This document shows, piece by piece, positions 51,841 through 64,000 of a DNA stretch of 64,000 nt. Each line of letters opens with the position of its first letter. Within the stretch, counting starts at the first letter, position 1. The DNA lies in the NCBI RefSeq assembly GCF_002234675.1, contig NC_019871.2:15842331-15906330 (forward strand), in the 5' to 3' direction. The notes beneath the pieces were generated by a model that saw only the letters and a program-made list of their open reading frames with translations, had not been told where the DNA came from and searched no databases. Both the position numbers and the translations under genes were made by a program. This stretch comes from Oryzias latipes (lineage: Eukaryota > Chordata > Actinopteri > Beloniformes > Adrianichthyidae).

Positions 51841-53220
51841 CGTTGTCTGTGGCATAACTGGCGAAAAAGTTTTTTCTTTCTCCCCCATTCGTCAAGAGTG
51901 TGTGCTTCAGCTCACACCCTAAATGCAGTAACGCTGGTGTGACGATAAGGGAAGCGGTCTCAAGCAGGGATTGTTGGGATTTAAAACTGTTCTACATGTT
52001 CCACATGAGACCAAAATGTTTAAGGAAAAGCCTTTAAACTCTAAGCTGTTCTAGGTGGAAGATGCCTCATTAATGCTCGATTGACTGTGACTTTGCCAAA
52101 AGAAAAAAAAACTGTCACTTTTGTGCCTTTTTTTGTGGAGAAAATATTGGAGCAAATGACAACAGAAATGACCTCTCAAACAAGTATGCACGAAGCTGGA
52201 CACGAATGATCTGATAAGGCTGAGCACCAGCATAGGAGCAGCAGTCCGGCATTCACTGTCCACAGAAGTTGGACAAATCCAGCAGTTTGCCCTTGCGAAG
52301 GAAAACGGATTTAACTCTTCTGCAAAGCTCGATAAGAAACTGTGCAAACTAGAATCAAGCTTTTTTTTGTTTGTTTTTTTCAAAAATAAATAAGCTGGCA
52401 GACTAAGACAGTGCCTTGCAAAGTTTTATTTATTTTGACAGCAAAATGAATATATTTTTAATCTTCATGTCATTGTAAACCTGTTGTTTTCCTTTTTTTA
52501 TGTTCATACTGATTAAGATCATAGGGCTGTTTTTTCTAAACCACAGATCCTCAATCGCAAAAAATAATTCAAATCCGTTCAAGTATTTTTCCCCCTTTTT
52601 TTTGTTTTGTTTTCATCCATATGTGATTTTGATGTGTTACTTATGTGGACTTAATTGTCATTAAACAGTAAATTGACTATTAACATAAGGACTGATTTTC
52701 ATAAACCCATTTTTGTTCATAAGGGAGTCATAATTATTATAAGTCTAACATTTTAAGTCTGTGTAAAAAGTGCCAAATAGACCAAAAGGTGAAATTCATT
52801 TTTTTCTTCTTTTCATATTTGAACTTGGGATATTGTGCAGCTAATTTAGTGTTTATTGTCGCCATCTTCTGGTGGATGAGTGTAAAAGATTCATGTTTTC
52901 TTTTTTAAACAGGTTGCCTTTTTTGTTCATTCTCCATGTGAATATCTAAATAGTCTATAATTTATTCATTGAGGACTCCTGTTAGGGATATGTATGGAGC
53001 ACTTGTGGGACCAAGTTAAGTGTAAGTGATGAGTTGAAGCAGGATTTTTGAATGATCTCTTTAATTTTGGCCTTTTACTGTGAGCTATTCCTTTTGTCCC
53101 TTTTGTTTTTGAGTTTAACTAAAGAACCAAATGAGTGAAACATTTCTGCTTGTAGCCTTTGATCAAGTGCCTTACCTTTTCCAATGATTTTTTTGTCACG
53201 TAATAAAAAAATATAAAAAG
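51841..53220 (+). other. oaf: oaf 3' UTR
   Basis: About 1.36 kb of AT-rich sequence between the TAG at 51838-51840 and the AATAAA at 53202-53207. An earlier AAATAAATAAG near 52385 could serve as a proximal polyadenylation signal. No reading frame of note. Confidence 0.5.
53202..53207 (+). terminator. oaf: Polyadenylation signal of oaf
   Basis: AATAAA about 1.36 kb after the oaf stop, followed by AAAATATAAAAAGTGTTCAA and then a GT-rich stretch (TTTGTTTTTGTTTGTGTATA) that fits a downstream element. Confidence 0.5.
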
Positions 53221-53649
53221 TGTTCAACTTTGTTTTTGTTTGTGTATACATTTACACATGTAAAAAGTGAGGGGGGGGGGTAGGTAATGTAGAATTTGTT
53301 TTACAAAGGTAAGTTCAATCAAGTTTTTTTCCACTACACTAATTATTTGATATTAAGACATTAAGCAAACGCCGAGATGTTTTTGGTTTTTATTATTTTC
53401 GAACTATTTACTTGATGCTTGATTTTGTGTCTGTGCTTGAGAAATGCACGTGTGCGTGTAGATCAATGAATAAGAGCTTAATAAATTGACAACTTCACCA
53501 TTTATTAGCGCTATGGGAGATGAATAAAAACTTGTGTTATTTTCTTTTACCACACGATGTCGCTGGTGTGCAGAAAACAAAACAGCTTGCGTAGCTTCAG
53601 GAGACAATACAATGTGTGTTTAATGTTAAATATTTAGGCCGTTTTAATA

Positions 53650-53890
53650 TCAAAACGGTGTGGTTTTTGTCATTATAGCATACTGGAAACTGAAACAAAT
53701 TTAAATTTAAGTGCTGGAAGGCAGAACACGGTACAACGACCCAAATCCGAAGAGATGCCGCAGGACAGGAGGAGGCAGGTAGCGGCTAGTGTTCTCTCAC
53801 AGTGTCCGCTGGAAAAGCTACCTGTAGAGGACAAACCCACTCAGCTCAGCATGTAAGCGGAGAGACGGCCACATGTTTGCCACCAAGGTA
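53650..53890 (+). promoter_or_regulatory. tlcd5: Possible tlcd5 promoter and non-coding first exon
   Basis: A GC-richer stretch with a promoter-like look ends CATGTTTGCCACCAAG followed by GTAATG, a usable donor at 53889. The tlcd5 coding exon has acceptors just before its ATG (CTTCTTGCAG at 55930 and TGTCATCCTCAG at 55953), so a spliced leader from here is plausible. The ATG at 53873 is out of frame with tlcd5 by either acceptor, so it would be an upstream ORF. I found nothing else in 53890-55590. Confidence 0.4.
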
Positions 53891-55963
53891 ATGCCGTTGT
53901 GGTATTTGTTATGGCGCTATACTTCCAAATCTTTTACGCGTTAGCTTGAACCTGGCTAGCTTGCTGGTTATCCGTCGTCACGTCGTCAGTGACCGCGTCC
54001 TTCTTCATCTGTCCCCCGACGGCCGCTGTAATATCAGAGCAGACCGGTTTTCTATTTCATCAAATGAAAATTTGTTTTTAAAATGCTACTTTTTGTCTAT
54101 GGACAAACTTACAGATATTCTCCTTTACAAACAGCAAATAGAAATTTGGAAACCTTGATGTAAACAGACCAGGACATCAAAAGTTAACACAGAACTTTCG
54201 TGAGAGTCATTTGGTCCAGATTCTTACTAACAAACGCTCTCCGAATAGGAATATAGACTTGATGTTTTTGTTCCCATTCAATTATAAAATGTAGCTTTTA
54301 AAAATTAGTAATAATTGAATTTGAACACGGTTATATTTTCCCTATAAAACTAAATTAACGTCTTTTACTTTTGACAGCAGCCCAAACAAGTTCCTTTCAA
54401 AATAAAATCCTCTAGCACCAAATTAAAAGTTAAATTAAAAAATCCACTAAAGCAAAGTCAGACATGACTTAGGTGCACCTTCATCGTTGATCTAGCTTCA
54501 CTTTCAAATATAAACATGATGACATTGATTCAGAATCCAATGTTATATTTCATAAAATCTATACATGTAAATGGAATCATTTACTTTGCCTCTTCACAGC
54601 GACTAGACACTGTTGTGCAGCAGCATTAATAGAATAATAAACCACCATGACAATAGATGAAAGTTTTTCCCATTATTTTCTTATTTGGTGAGTTCAAAAG
54701 CTAAAACTATGACAAAAATGAACTAACTAGAAGAAATTGTTTATTTCAATTTGCTAGTATTTTTCCTGAAATCTGACGACCCACAGTGGAGGGTTAAAAG
54801 GGCTGCACGATGATCCGGAGCAGCCTTGTTGCAGAGCCAAAAGAGAGCCGGTGAAGGTAGCAGTTTTCATTTTTTTTAAAAAGGGAAGAAATACATTTCC
54901 CGGGTGCAACCTGCTTACACATTCTTTACAAATGTGGCACCAATCAAAAATGGAAATACAAAGATGTTTTCCAAAACTAAAAGGTTTCTTGCTATCAAAG
55001 AACAAAACTGAAGCAAAAGCATTTAACTAAGCACAACTGTGCTTACTTCAGGTTTGCACCGGTTGGTCTCCAAGATTTTTTTTTTTTTCTTGTTTGCATG
55101 TTAAAAAAAAAGAAATCTTGGTAACTGTTTTGTTTTTATATGAATTTCAAGCTTTAATCCTCCATGGCTATGTATTCCAACATGTGTTAAGATAGATCTA
55201 ATATACTGGAAATGTCTTTTGTTTTATAACTACCGCTAAGTAAATATGTCATATGAGTACATTCTGACTTAAGCTAACTTGTTTTATCAATGGACATCAG
55301 AAGAACTCAAGTTTTCATAATTGTGTTTGATGCGTTAAAAAAAGAACATTAACCAAACTCTGGTTTTTAAGATAAAAATTTTGTGCGTGCACACCTGCAA
55401 GTGTACATTTTTGCCTCGTTCCATGTTACGTAACAGCAAAGAAATAAATCTTTATATTTGTTGTCTCAAAAGGAATTTGTCGCCTAACAACAGCCAAATA
55501 TTCCGTTCTCCTCATGGGAAGCTGTCGAGACGGAGCGTCTGCTCACCTCTAAACCAATTTTGAAACAAGCCTCAAGTCTCTGAGCGCGCATGTCTTTCCT
55601 GCGCCTCAAGGGTGGGTCTGTCTGTCGGCCTGGTCTCACCTCCTTGCACAAACGTCACAGCAGAAGAAGAGACATCCCCTCACCCCCTTTAGACCCTCAG
55701 CCAGCTGACTGTGCTACTGTTATAGTTCAAGCAAAGGCTAATTGTGTTTCACTTAACAAAGGCTGCACAGTCCAAGTCCTTGGACGGCATTTCTGTCTTT
55801 TTCTACTGTAAGCGATATAACGGAGCAATGCACGCCTCTTTGCAGCTTCCTTCACCCTGTCATGGGATTCGGTTCAGTCGCTGCTGATAAGTTGGTTTAG
55901 CTGCTGGTTTTTTTGGGAGCTTCTTGCAGCGTCTGCCCTTGTGTGTCATCCTCAGACGAGTAG

Positions 55964-57011
<1,048 letters not shown>

Positions 57012-57123
57012 TTCCTGAGTCAATCCACAGTGGGTCACATCCACTGGCTTTGGATGCTCAGTCATAAGAAAAATCCAACTTTCTGTATGTTATCTTCTTC
57101 TATTCTTGCTTTTTTTTTTTTTA

Positions 57124-57129
57124 AATAAA
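57124..57129 (+). terminator. tlcd5: Polyadenylation signal of tlcd5
   Basis: AATAAA 112 bp after the TGA at 57009-57011, within TTTTAAATAAAAATG. This would give a short 3' UTR. Confidence 0.5.
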
Positions 57130-60100
57130 AATGTTAAGTCGTCAAAATTCTAATAACTGCCGTTTGAACATAATATCAGTTATAATTTTGCATCAGTGTT
57201 TGATAGTTTCTTAAAAAGCTCTGCTAAAATGATAAAATCCCATCCTGCAAAAACAAAGGCAGATATCTGCTTGATATCATCGAAAAACCAAAGCACTTTT
57301 AAAAAATAAAAAGAAAGATCAAGAAAAAAAGCATGTTCTTTTTTTATTTTTTTTTAGCTGCACTGAACTGTGGTGTAGACATATGCAGTGCTGTTCCAGA
57401 GGGAAGTTCAATGTTAGGAAACAAGTTTAGCCTCAGAAAAAAAGAAAAAGGGATGGGAGGTTCCTTTAGAATTCTTTTATTGCCTTATGAGAAGCTTTTT
57501 TTTAAAGCTTCCTCAGGGATATGTAGAAATATCAGAAAGATAACATAAACTAGAGGAAAGAATAGGTGCTAAATGTAGGTACTTTATTTAAAATGATTTT
57601 TAATGCTGTAAAATGACTATGTTTCATAGCTTGTCTAAAAAAAGGTGTAGTTTGCTTTACTTCTCTTAACCCATAAGACTAATTTTTCCTTAAAAATAAA
57701 ATTAAGTGGAATAGACCTCTGACCATCACATTTCTGCTGTTTTTCTGTTACACTGATGTCCCCATAGGCTCTTATGAGTTATGCATACATCAAGCATTCA
57801 TGTTTTCTATGACACTATAGTTTTGTGTTAGTTTTGAATGTTTTAAACAGTTTTCTAACATCAGACTTGATGTGGGTTTTAAATCACCACTTGGACTCTA
57901 GGAACCATTTAATACACCATCCAGATGTGCACTGACATCACTTCATTTAAAACTATTTTAATAAATTGTGTGTGTTTTTGTTTTTTTTCTTATGTCAATT
58001 GTTCTGAGATGAAATGAAGTCCAGATATATAAAGAGATTTTGGATCTTTATTTAAATGTTTCTTTGATTTATTTTCTCTTGCAATCCATATTACCTTAGA
58101 AATAGTAAAAAAAAAAAAAAAAATAGCGTTGTTACTCTTGCATTAATGCCTATGCTTAATTTCGTTCCCAAAACATCTCACTTTTATTTTCCCATCATTA
58201 TTCTTGTCATTTTTATGAGTATGTTTCTTTTTTGTTTGAGATTTGGGTTGCAATTTATTTTAACTCCTTAATATCTAAGTAATGGTGTACCTAATGTGTT
58301 ATTTTTACCTGTCTGCGACTGCTAAGGAATCTTTATGTGCATTAAATACTAAACATGTTTCTTTTGATTCACTTTATTTTAATTGTCTCTGATGTTGCTT
58401 TGTATTTTTCATTTTAAAGTAAACTTAACTTTTTGTTAGAAAAAGTTATCCTTTTTAATCCATTTTAAAAAGAACAAAAAGTAGGATTTGAGTGTTTTAA
58501 ACTTTAAAATGTCAACTAAAGCCTGAAAAGTTCTGAGCCTGCAGTTACATTAACTGACCACATGATGGCGATATACTATTTTACACTGTGAAGTACTGCA
58601 GGAAGTATGGAAGATCTGATCATATTTGTAGTCTGATCCATATAAGGAACAACTGTTTCATCTCATAAATTCAGAATTGTGTCAGAGCTTTTCTTTCTTT
58701 TTTTTTTTTTTTTACTTTAAACTTCTTTTTTTCATTTCTCAGTAAAATTAAAAAATGCTAAGTGTTTTTCAAATTGATGTTGTTGGCTTCAATTTACTGC
58801 TGAATGAAAACTATTCTTAACAATTTGCTTTAACCGTCTAAAACATATAAAAGCTAAATAACATGTACTTTATATATAGACCAGTGTTTTCTTTTTTTTT
58901 TAAAAAGGGTGGAAAATAAAACTTAGGTCAGAAAAATCCATGTGCTCATCAATAAGATTCACTGAAAGGTACAACTAATTGGTGTTTATTGATGGAACTG
59001 GACAGTTTGTACTTATACAATGGTGGGCAAGGGATGGGATAAGTTGGGGGTACAGTTAATCCACAAACCACAACCTTATGTTCTGTGGGATATTTTTATT
59101 TTATTGTACTTAGCGTGTTTGCTGAATAGGCAGTGAACTGGCTGTTTTCTCCTGATTATCCATTATTCGTCGTCTTTGGGGAACAAAGGAAACATCAGCA
59201 TATTACACTGTTCATGTTTATTTACTGGATTGAAAACTGAAATGATGTACAGTTTTTTCCCCTCTTTTGCTTATATAGGGGAATGTTTTTGACACAAAAA
59301 ATAAAAGTAGATTGTTTATTTCTTTACATCAGAAAGTAGGGGAAAAAATCCACAAAGAGTTTGGACTAAGCAATTGCATATCAATAATTTAGAGATTTGC
59401 CAAAATATACACAGCATTAAAAAGAAACATCTTTCTTTAAGTAGGAATTTGCAACTATTGCTTGAAACGTTTTGATTTATGGGTGAATACTTGCATTAGG
59501 GGAAAAAAGTGAAATCTTGAAGTTATTGTTAGTAACTTATCTGTCAATAAATCAGTGAATTTGGCTAAGGTATCCTCCATTAACCCAATAGAGCTTAACT
59601 GGCTCTGCAATTGAATTTTCATAGAATGGACAATAATAAAACTATAAAAATGAGAGGAGGGAAAATACAGAACAAAAAGCACATGTGTTTAACACACAGC
59701 AACCCCCCCCCCTCCCCCCCCCAAAAAAAAGGGGGGGGGTGCAGGATTCTGAACCCTGAGGCTTTTTGGCAATGAAAAAAAAGATTTCCTTTTGAGAGGA
59801 ACTTGTGTGTCCTGCTGCCAAAAAATATATTTATACAAATTGTTACATATAGACAAATATAAGACTTAAAACATTAATTATTGTAAATATTTAAAAGTTA
59901 CGTGTTATAACTTAATGATTTAAAGTCCAAAAAACATAAATAAAGTTTATTTCTAAAAAAAAATAGTGAGAAAGTGAGAAATTTGTCTTTTAAGGTTAAA
60001 GGTTGCAGACATCCGGGTTAGTGGTACATTATTAAGATTCAAAAAACGAAATGACAAGGACAAGTGTGTTCAAGTGCAACATATTAATTGTTCTTTGGTG

Positions 60101-60280
60101 TGTTTCAACGTTTTAGCTGTGATAATGTTTTAATTGCAAATTGATAAAAAAAAAAAAAAAAAAACTAAAACAAAAGCAAACAACAGTGTTGGTTAGAGCA
60201 TATGAAGAAGATGTGGTGGTTTTTCTTTCTTTATTGTTTTTTCCCCTTTTCAACAGTGTGCTAAAAGTAAAAAAAGAAAA
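57130..60280. other. AT-rich intergenic DNA between tlcd5 and arhgef12
   Basis: Long A and T runs and short unsupported frames only. One notable structure is the C/A/G palindrome at 59702-59739. I see no gene. Confidence 0.35.
59702..59739. repeat. C-run, A8, G-run inverted repeat
   Basis: CCCCCCCCCTCCCCCCCCC is followed by eight A and nine G. The second C-run can pair with the G-run around the A loop, giving an all-G/C stem of about nine pairs. It lies in AT-rich intergenic DNA. Confidence 0.7.
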
Positions 60281-60299
60281 GAAAAGAAAGACAAAAAAG

Positions 60300-60370
60300 C
60301 TCTTCTCTCCCGGCGGAAGTGAAGTGGTCGGTGGAAGCGCTACTGGACTCCAACTGCTAGCGGGCTAGGG
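60300..60370 (+). promoter_or_regulatory. arhgef12: Likely arhgef12 core promoter with ETS site
   Basis: Sequence turns abruptly from A-rich to GC-rich. CGGAAGT at 60314-60320 is an ETS-family (GABP/ELK-like) site, common at TATA-less vertebrate promoters. The GC-richer leader continues to the coding start at 61629. The transcription start is not visible directly. Confidence 0.4.
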
Positions 60371-61628
60371 CGTAGCTAGCAGCTGAAAGTAGGATTTTTG
60401 GTCCATTTCCAAGTTATGCTCCGGTGCGAACAGCACCCTTCGTCGGGGAAAAGGGACCATTTGGGGGTTCGCCTACAGTTTTAAGCCCCTCCGCGGCTTC
60501 TTGTTTCTGTCGTTGTTTACAGAGGAGAGGCTGTGTTACTTTCGGTCCCGTTAGCTCTTCTCATAAGCTAGTCTGTTTCCATCCACGGAATTCTGCCGAG
60601 AAACGACGGAAATCTGGAAACATGGAGTCAAGCGGCGCCGCGTTGAGCTAATCGACTCCCTTGGATTTTTTTAAACTTAGAAACACAGAGACATATCGAC
60701 AGATCGAAGAAAAAACGGTGTTGCACATATTTTTTTTTAAATATATATTTTTAAATTGTTAGCCACCTCATTGTTATGAACGGGAGTTTGCTTACTTTGC
60801 ACTCACGCAGCAAAGTTTTTTTTCCCTTCTTCGTGCTGAAAGCGCTCGTCTGTTTTGTTAGCCGACTAAAACCAAAAGCTTACCAGCTTTGAGTACGATT
60901 TTTCTTTTCTTTTCTTTTTTTTTTTGAAGCCGAAGTGATTTTGATATTCGAACTCCCTTCTTGTTTTGGAGTCTCGCGCGTGCAGCGTTAGCCGCAGTTG
61001 TTTTGCTAAACTGCATGACGGTCCGTTTCAACTACTTTATCGACCGACTCTCATGGTCACGGGAGAGTCGCCCTTGAACGCCGCATACGAGCAGGTAACA
61101 ACAAATGGGGCAGCAGGAATTTCCAGCATCTTGAAATATTTTTTTTTAGACACTTTGGCCAGTCAGCCGAGCAGGGGTGGTCGCAGACGGACGACACATT
61201 GCGGGGCCAAGTTGTCTGCTTCACCGGATTGTTTACACACTTCCTACTGGCGGAAACTGGGATGTGAATGCACCGGATTCATCCGAGTGGTTCCTACATG
61301 CATGGCAAGTTCTTCCAGCTGGAGCTGCTTATTTATTGTTGCTGGCGATACACTGTCGACTGGATATTCTACGATTGCACAGCTAATGCAACCAAGGCCC
61401 CAGCCATAGTAGTCGGAGGTCTCCCTGCTGCTGTTGACGGATCAACATCGCCGCTGTTTTGAATTTCCCTAAATCTTTGGATGTGCCTTGCAACAAGCCC
61501 GCACTGTCTTTCGAAGTCCTCGCCTACTTCACACGATTGCCAGAGAAGGACGCCCCAGGAACTCATCACGCCCTGGAAGATGTTAATGGGATATAATAAA
61601 CTACTGCAACTCTAGAACCGGAAGCCCA
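60371..61628 (+). other. arhgef12: Long 5' leader of arhgef12
   Basis: About 1.25 kb of moderately GC-rich sequence leads to the ATG at 61629. Several upstream ATGs occur, for example at 60622 in AACATGGAG. A donor-like GAGCAG/GTAACA lies at 61095, so part of this may be an alternative leader exon or intron. None of the open frames here resembles a known protein. Confidence 0.4.
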
Positions 61629-61660
61629 ATGAGTGACACACAGTCCAACTTCACTAACAG
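61629..61660 (+). CDS. arhgef12: First coding exon of Rho guanine nucleotide exchange factor 12 (LARG), partial
   Basis: ATG at 61629 codes MSDTQSNFTN plus two bases of an Arg codon, then GTACAG as donor at 61661. Human ARHGEF12 starts MSGTQSTITDR, so seven of eleven positions agree and the Arg falls at the splice. The full protein (PDZ, RGS-like, DH and PH domains) links G alpha 12/13 to RhoA activation, but none of those domains is in this window. Only 32 coding bases are present. The assignment rests on this short match together with gene order (oaf, tlcd5, arhgef12 as in human 11q23.3). Confidence 0.8.
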
Positions 61661-64000
61661 GTACAGTACACTCGAACCTTTTGGTGATCAGCTGATTGGT
61701 GATGTGTACAAATCTAGATACACCGTTTCCACAAGAAGTCAAATTGAAGGGATCTTTACAGGCAACATCAGTTCACCAGAGCTAATGAATCATTTTAGAA
61801 GCAAGTTCTTTTACTTTTTCTTTAGGCAAAACAAACAAAAAAAAAAAAAAAAGATTTGTTAGCTTTTAGTGTAGAAGTTCATATTTTTTATTAAAAAAAG
61901 TTCCACATTTTTTTCAGAATAAGTACCTTGTGAAGTTAAAGCTGCCTGTCATAACCAAACCAAATTTATTTTAGACATAATAAAATGTTTACAAATTAAT
62001 AGATAGTAAATCAACAGGGTTTGACACCCAGCTCCAGTTGATAACATTGATATTAGCTATTGGTGATCTATTAAACCAGGGAAGAAAAAGATCTGGGTGG
62101 AAACTGTGGTTGATGTCAGCAGTGCAGTTATTTTCAGTAAATGACTGCTTGTTGGACGAAAAGGCCTGTCACTGTTTGTGCACCAATGAACAACCATCTG
62201 GTAGCTCTACACAACTTTCAACATCATGATTATTTCAAAGCCTTTTGAGCTGGTCCTCTTCTACACCTATTAAATCAATCTGCGGGTTTAAACAGATCCT
62301 TAGCCCTGTTAAGTAATCGCTGTATCTGAACCAGCTTTCAGTTCAAAATCTAATCGTATGTTTTGGATCTACTAAGACAGTACATAACGGAGGAAAACAC
62401 TTCTGCCATCCAAGTTCATTGATACATTGTGGCTTCATTATACATTGCTTTTGAGTGGTATCAGAATGACTTCCTCAGTTTATTGTATTGTGAGAATAAA
62501 TGGATATTTGTTCCCAATTCAAACGGAACTTGGCTGAGAAACTGAAGCTGAAGATTTGCCACTTGAATCCCACATACCTGCAGGTAGGACATGCCAGTAC
62601 ATCGGAATGCAGTTGGTAGACTTGGAATAGAGGAGAGCTTATTGCACAGGTTGGGATATGAGCTATCCTTATGGCTTAAACTGGAGGCTAAAGACCAACC
62701 CATTTTTACATGACCCCCTTCCCCCCACTGCAATGAGGGCAATAGTGGCTGGCACCAACTGTCATTGTAGGGGTTTTTAATTGTCTGTCTGGGTTTTTTT
62801 GTTAACTGTCCTAAAAGACTCAGCTGTGTTTTCAGTTAGGATGGTTCTCATTTCAGTCAGCCAGCAGAAAAAGCTCTTGTGGATATACCAATAAAACCAC
62901 AGGTTTTGATGGTAGATGCAGAATTTGCTCATCTCAGATTTATTCTTTGTGTGTTGTACAGATTTTTATTTATTTGTTCCGTTGAGCTTGTTTGTGTGTG
63001 TTGGTTTCATAGGTGCTCTAAAGTCAATAATTATTACTTTAAAAGCAGAATGTCTTATGGAGGCACAGCATATATTAGGTCCAACATCCGTTTTGGCCCT
63101 CTGTTGTTTAGCAGCTATAGTTGGTCGTGATTTGGATGCAGGGGATGGCCTTGATTGCTCATCACTTGTATTGTGTGTCCTTCTGTCCTCAAACTTTATT
63201 TGCTCGTCTCTGCGTTTATTCCTCTGTCTCCATGAGTGCCCCGACACAGCTGTTTGTGCACACTTGGCTCTGATGGATGAATGTATCCTATATCAACCAG
63301 GGTTGGGCCACCAGTCCGTGGGTCAGCGTAGTGCTGTTAGCTCTTTGTCACACAGTTCTGCTGATCTCCACATTTTCCCACTGACCCCACCTCCCTAGGC
63401 CCTCCGGGGAAGTGGTGCTAGTGACATCACGATTAGTAAACAATAGCTGTCAGTGGGAGCAAACTGTCTATCTGCTGTGTATTCCTCTGCAGGTCTATCA
63501 GTTATGGTAAAGGATGCTCTCTGGAGTGTGTCCTCTTTGACAGCTGAGTTGGACAGGTGTAACTACATGTCCAGTGAACCAAACAAGTCTGGCCAGAACT
63601 GGTGACCACTCCTAGTTTTAACATATATAAAAAAATACAAATTGTTCGCGTAATTGCATAGTTGCCCATTTCATATTTGAATGGTGCTGATAAAAAATAA
63701 AATAAAAAAGAAGCATTTTAGCAAGTAATTTTTATTTTCCAGTGTTGTAACATTCCTCAAAATGACTTGGGTATTTATGCTATGAGGCTAACAATATACA
63801 TTTCATTTAATATGGAATGGCTGTTGCATTTTGTTCTTAGTAAGTATTCAATAATTCATATAGTGAATATTGAGCATTAAAGTAGTCCTGCCATCCTTGG
63901 TTGACAGTGACATCTCTCTGAAGTTAGTGCTGGTCTTACTGCAGTGCAGTTTGTTTCCTCATGATAAATGTTTTCATTAGTGGTTCTGACAGCTTGGTCT
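61661..64000 (+). other. arhgef12: Start of arhgef12 intron 1
   Basis: No second coding exon with the expected continuation of the human sequence is visible up to 64000. The longest frame (62916-63398) is not bounded by splice sites and has no recognisable family. The intron extends past the window. Confidence 0.45.

Noticed and set aside
53860-54158. Possible pou2f3 or other gene exon between oaf and tlcd5
   Set aside because: The frame at 53946-54158 has no POU or homeodomain motif and no splice-site support. The GT-AG site at 53889 fits a leader exon of tlcd5 better.
62916-63398. 160-codon frame in arhgef12 intron 1
   Set aside because: It has no flanking splice sites of quality, no similarity to ARHGEF12 exon 2, and its composition is that of the surrounding intron.

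Overview
The window is vertebrate nuclear DNA, almost certainly from a ray-finned (teleost, probably percomorph) fish. Genes are split by GT-AG introns, background is AT-rich, and intergenic and intronic DNA is full of decayed repeats whose sequence style is typical of teleosts. These include LINE 3' tails ending in GGATGG, fish-type reverse-transcriptase C-termini, IS630/Tc1-like transposase remnants, PIF/Harbinger-like and hAT-like MITEs, and long GATA/GACA arrays. Several repeat motifs recall Oryzias (medaka) sequence, but that is only an impression.

All host genes that I could assign read on the + strand. In order: (1) 293-661, the last coding exon of an unidentified gene with a Pro/Ser-rich tail; (2) pde9a, 18 coding exons from 7067 to 14922, giving a 523-residue cGMP phosphodiesterase with every catalytic residue in place; (3) about 21 kb of intergenic DNA rich in repeats (14923-36482); (4) oaf (out at first homolog), 4 coding exons from 36483 to 51840, 273 residues, secreted; (5) tlcd5 (tmem136), 2 coding exons from 55964 to 57011, 242 residues, a six-helix TLC-domain membrane protein; (6) the promoter, long 5' leader and first coding exon of arhgef12 (61629-61660), whose first intron runs off the right edge. 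oaf, tlcd5 and arhgef12 keep the order of human 11q23.3, except that POU2F3 is missing between oaf and tlcd5. pde9a lies on 21q22.3 in human.

The minus strand near the left edge carries the decayed last exon of a multi-copy teleost gene family (2037-2563). A 263-bp solo LTR with a 5-bp target duplication interrupts it. Other notable structures are a Harbinger-like MITE with TAA duplication (4525-5215), a nested IS630/Tc1-type transposon cluster (about 17856-20860), a 340-bp GACA/GATA array (21153-21492), a 2-kb extremely G-rich insertion (about 28082-30045) with a 30-G run, a hAT-like MITE with 8-bp duplication (39933-40380), and a perfect 17-bp-stem hairpin (45561-45598). The genes do not form one pathway: pde9a is cGMP signalling, oaf is secreted, tlcd5 is a membrane protein probably acting on lipids, and arhgef12 is RhoA activation. 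I found no tRNA, rRNA, CRISPR or bacterial-type feature. I did not find a convincing new biological system; the most informative items are the transposon structures and the loss of pou2f3.
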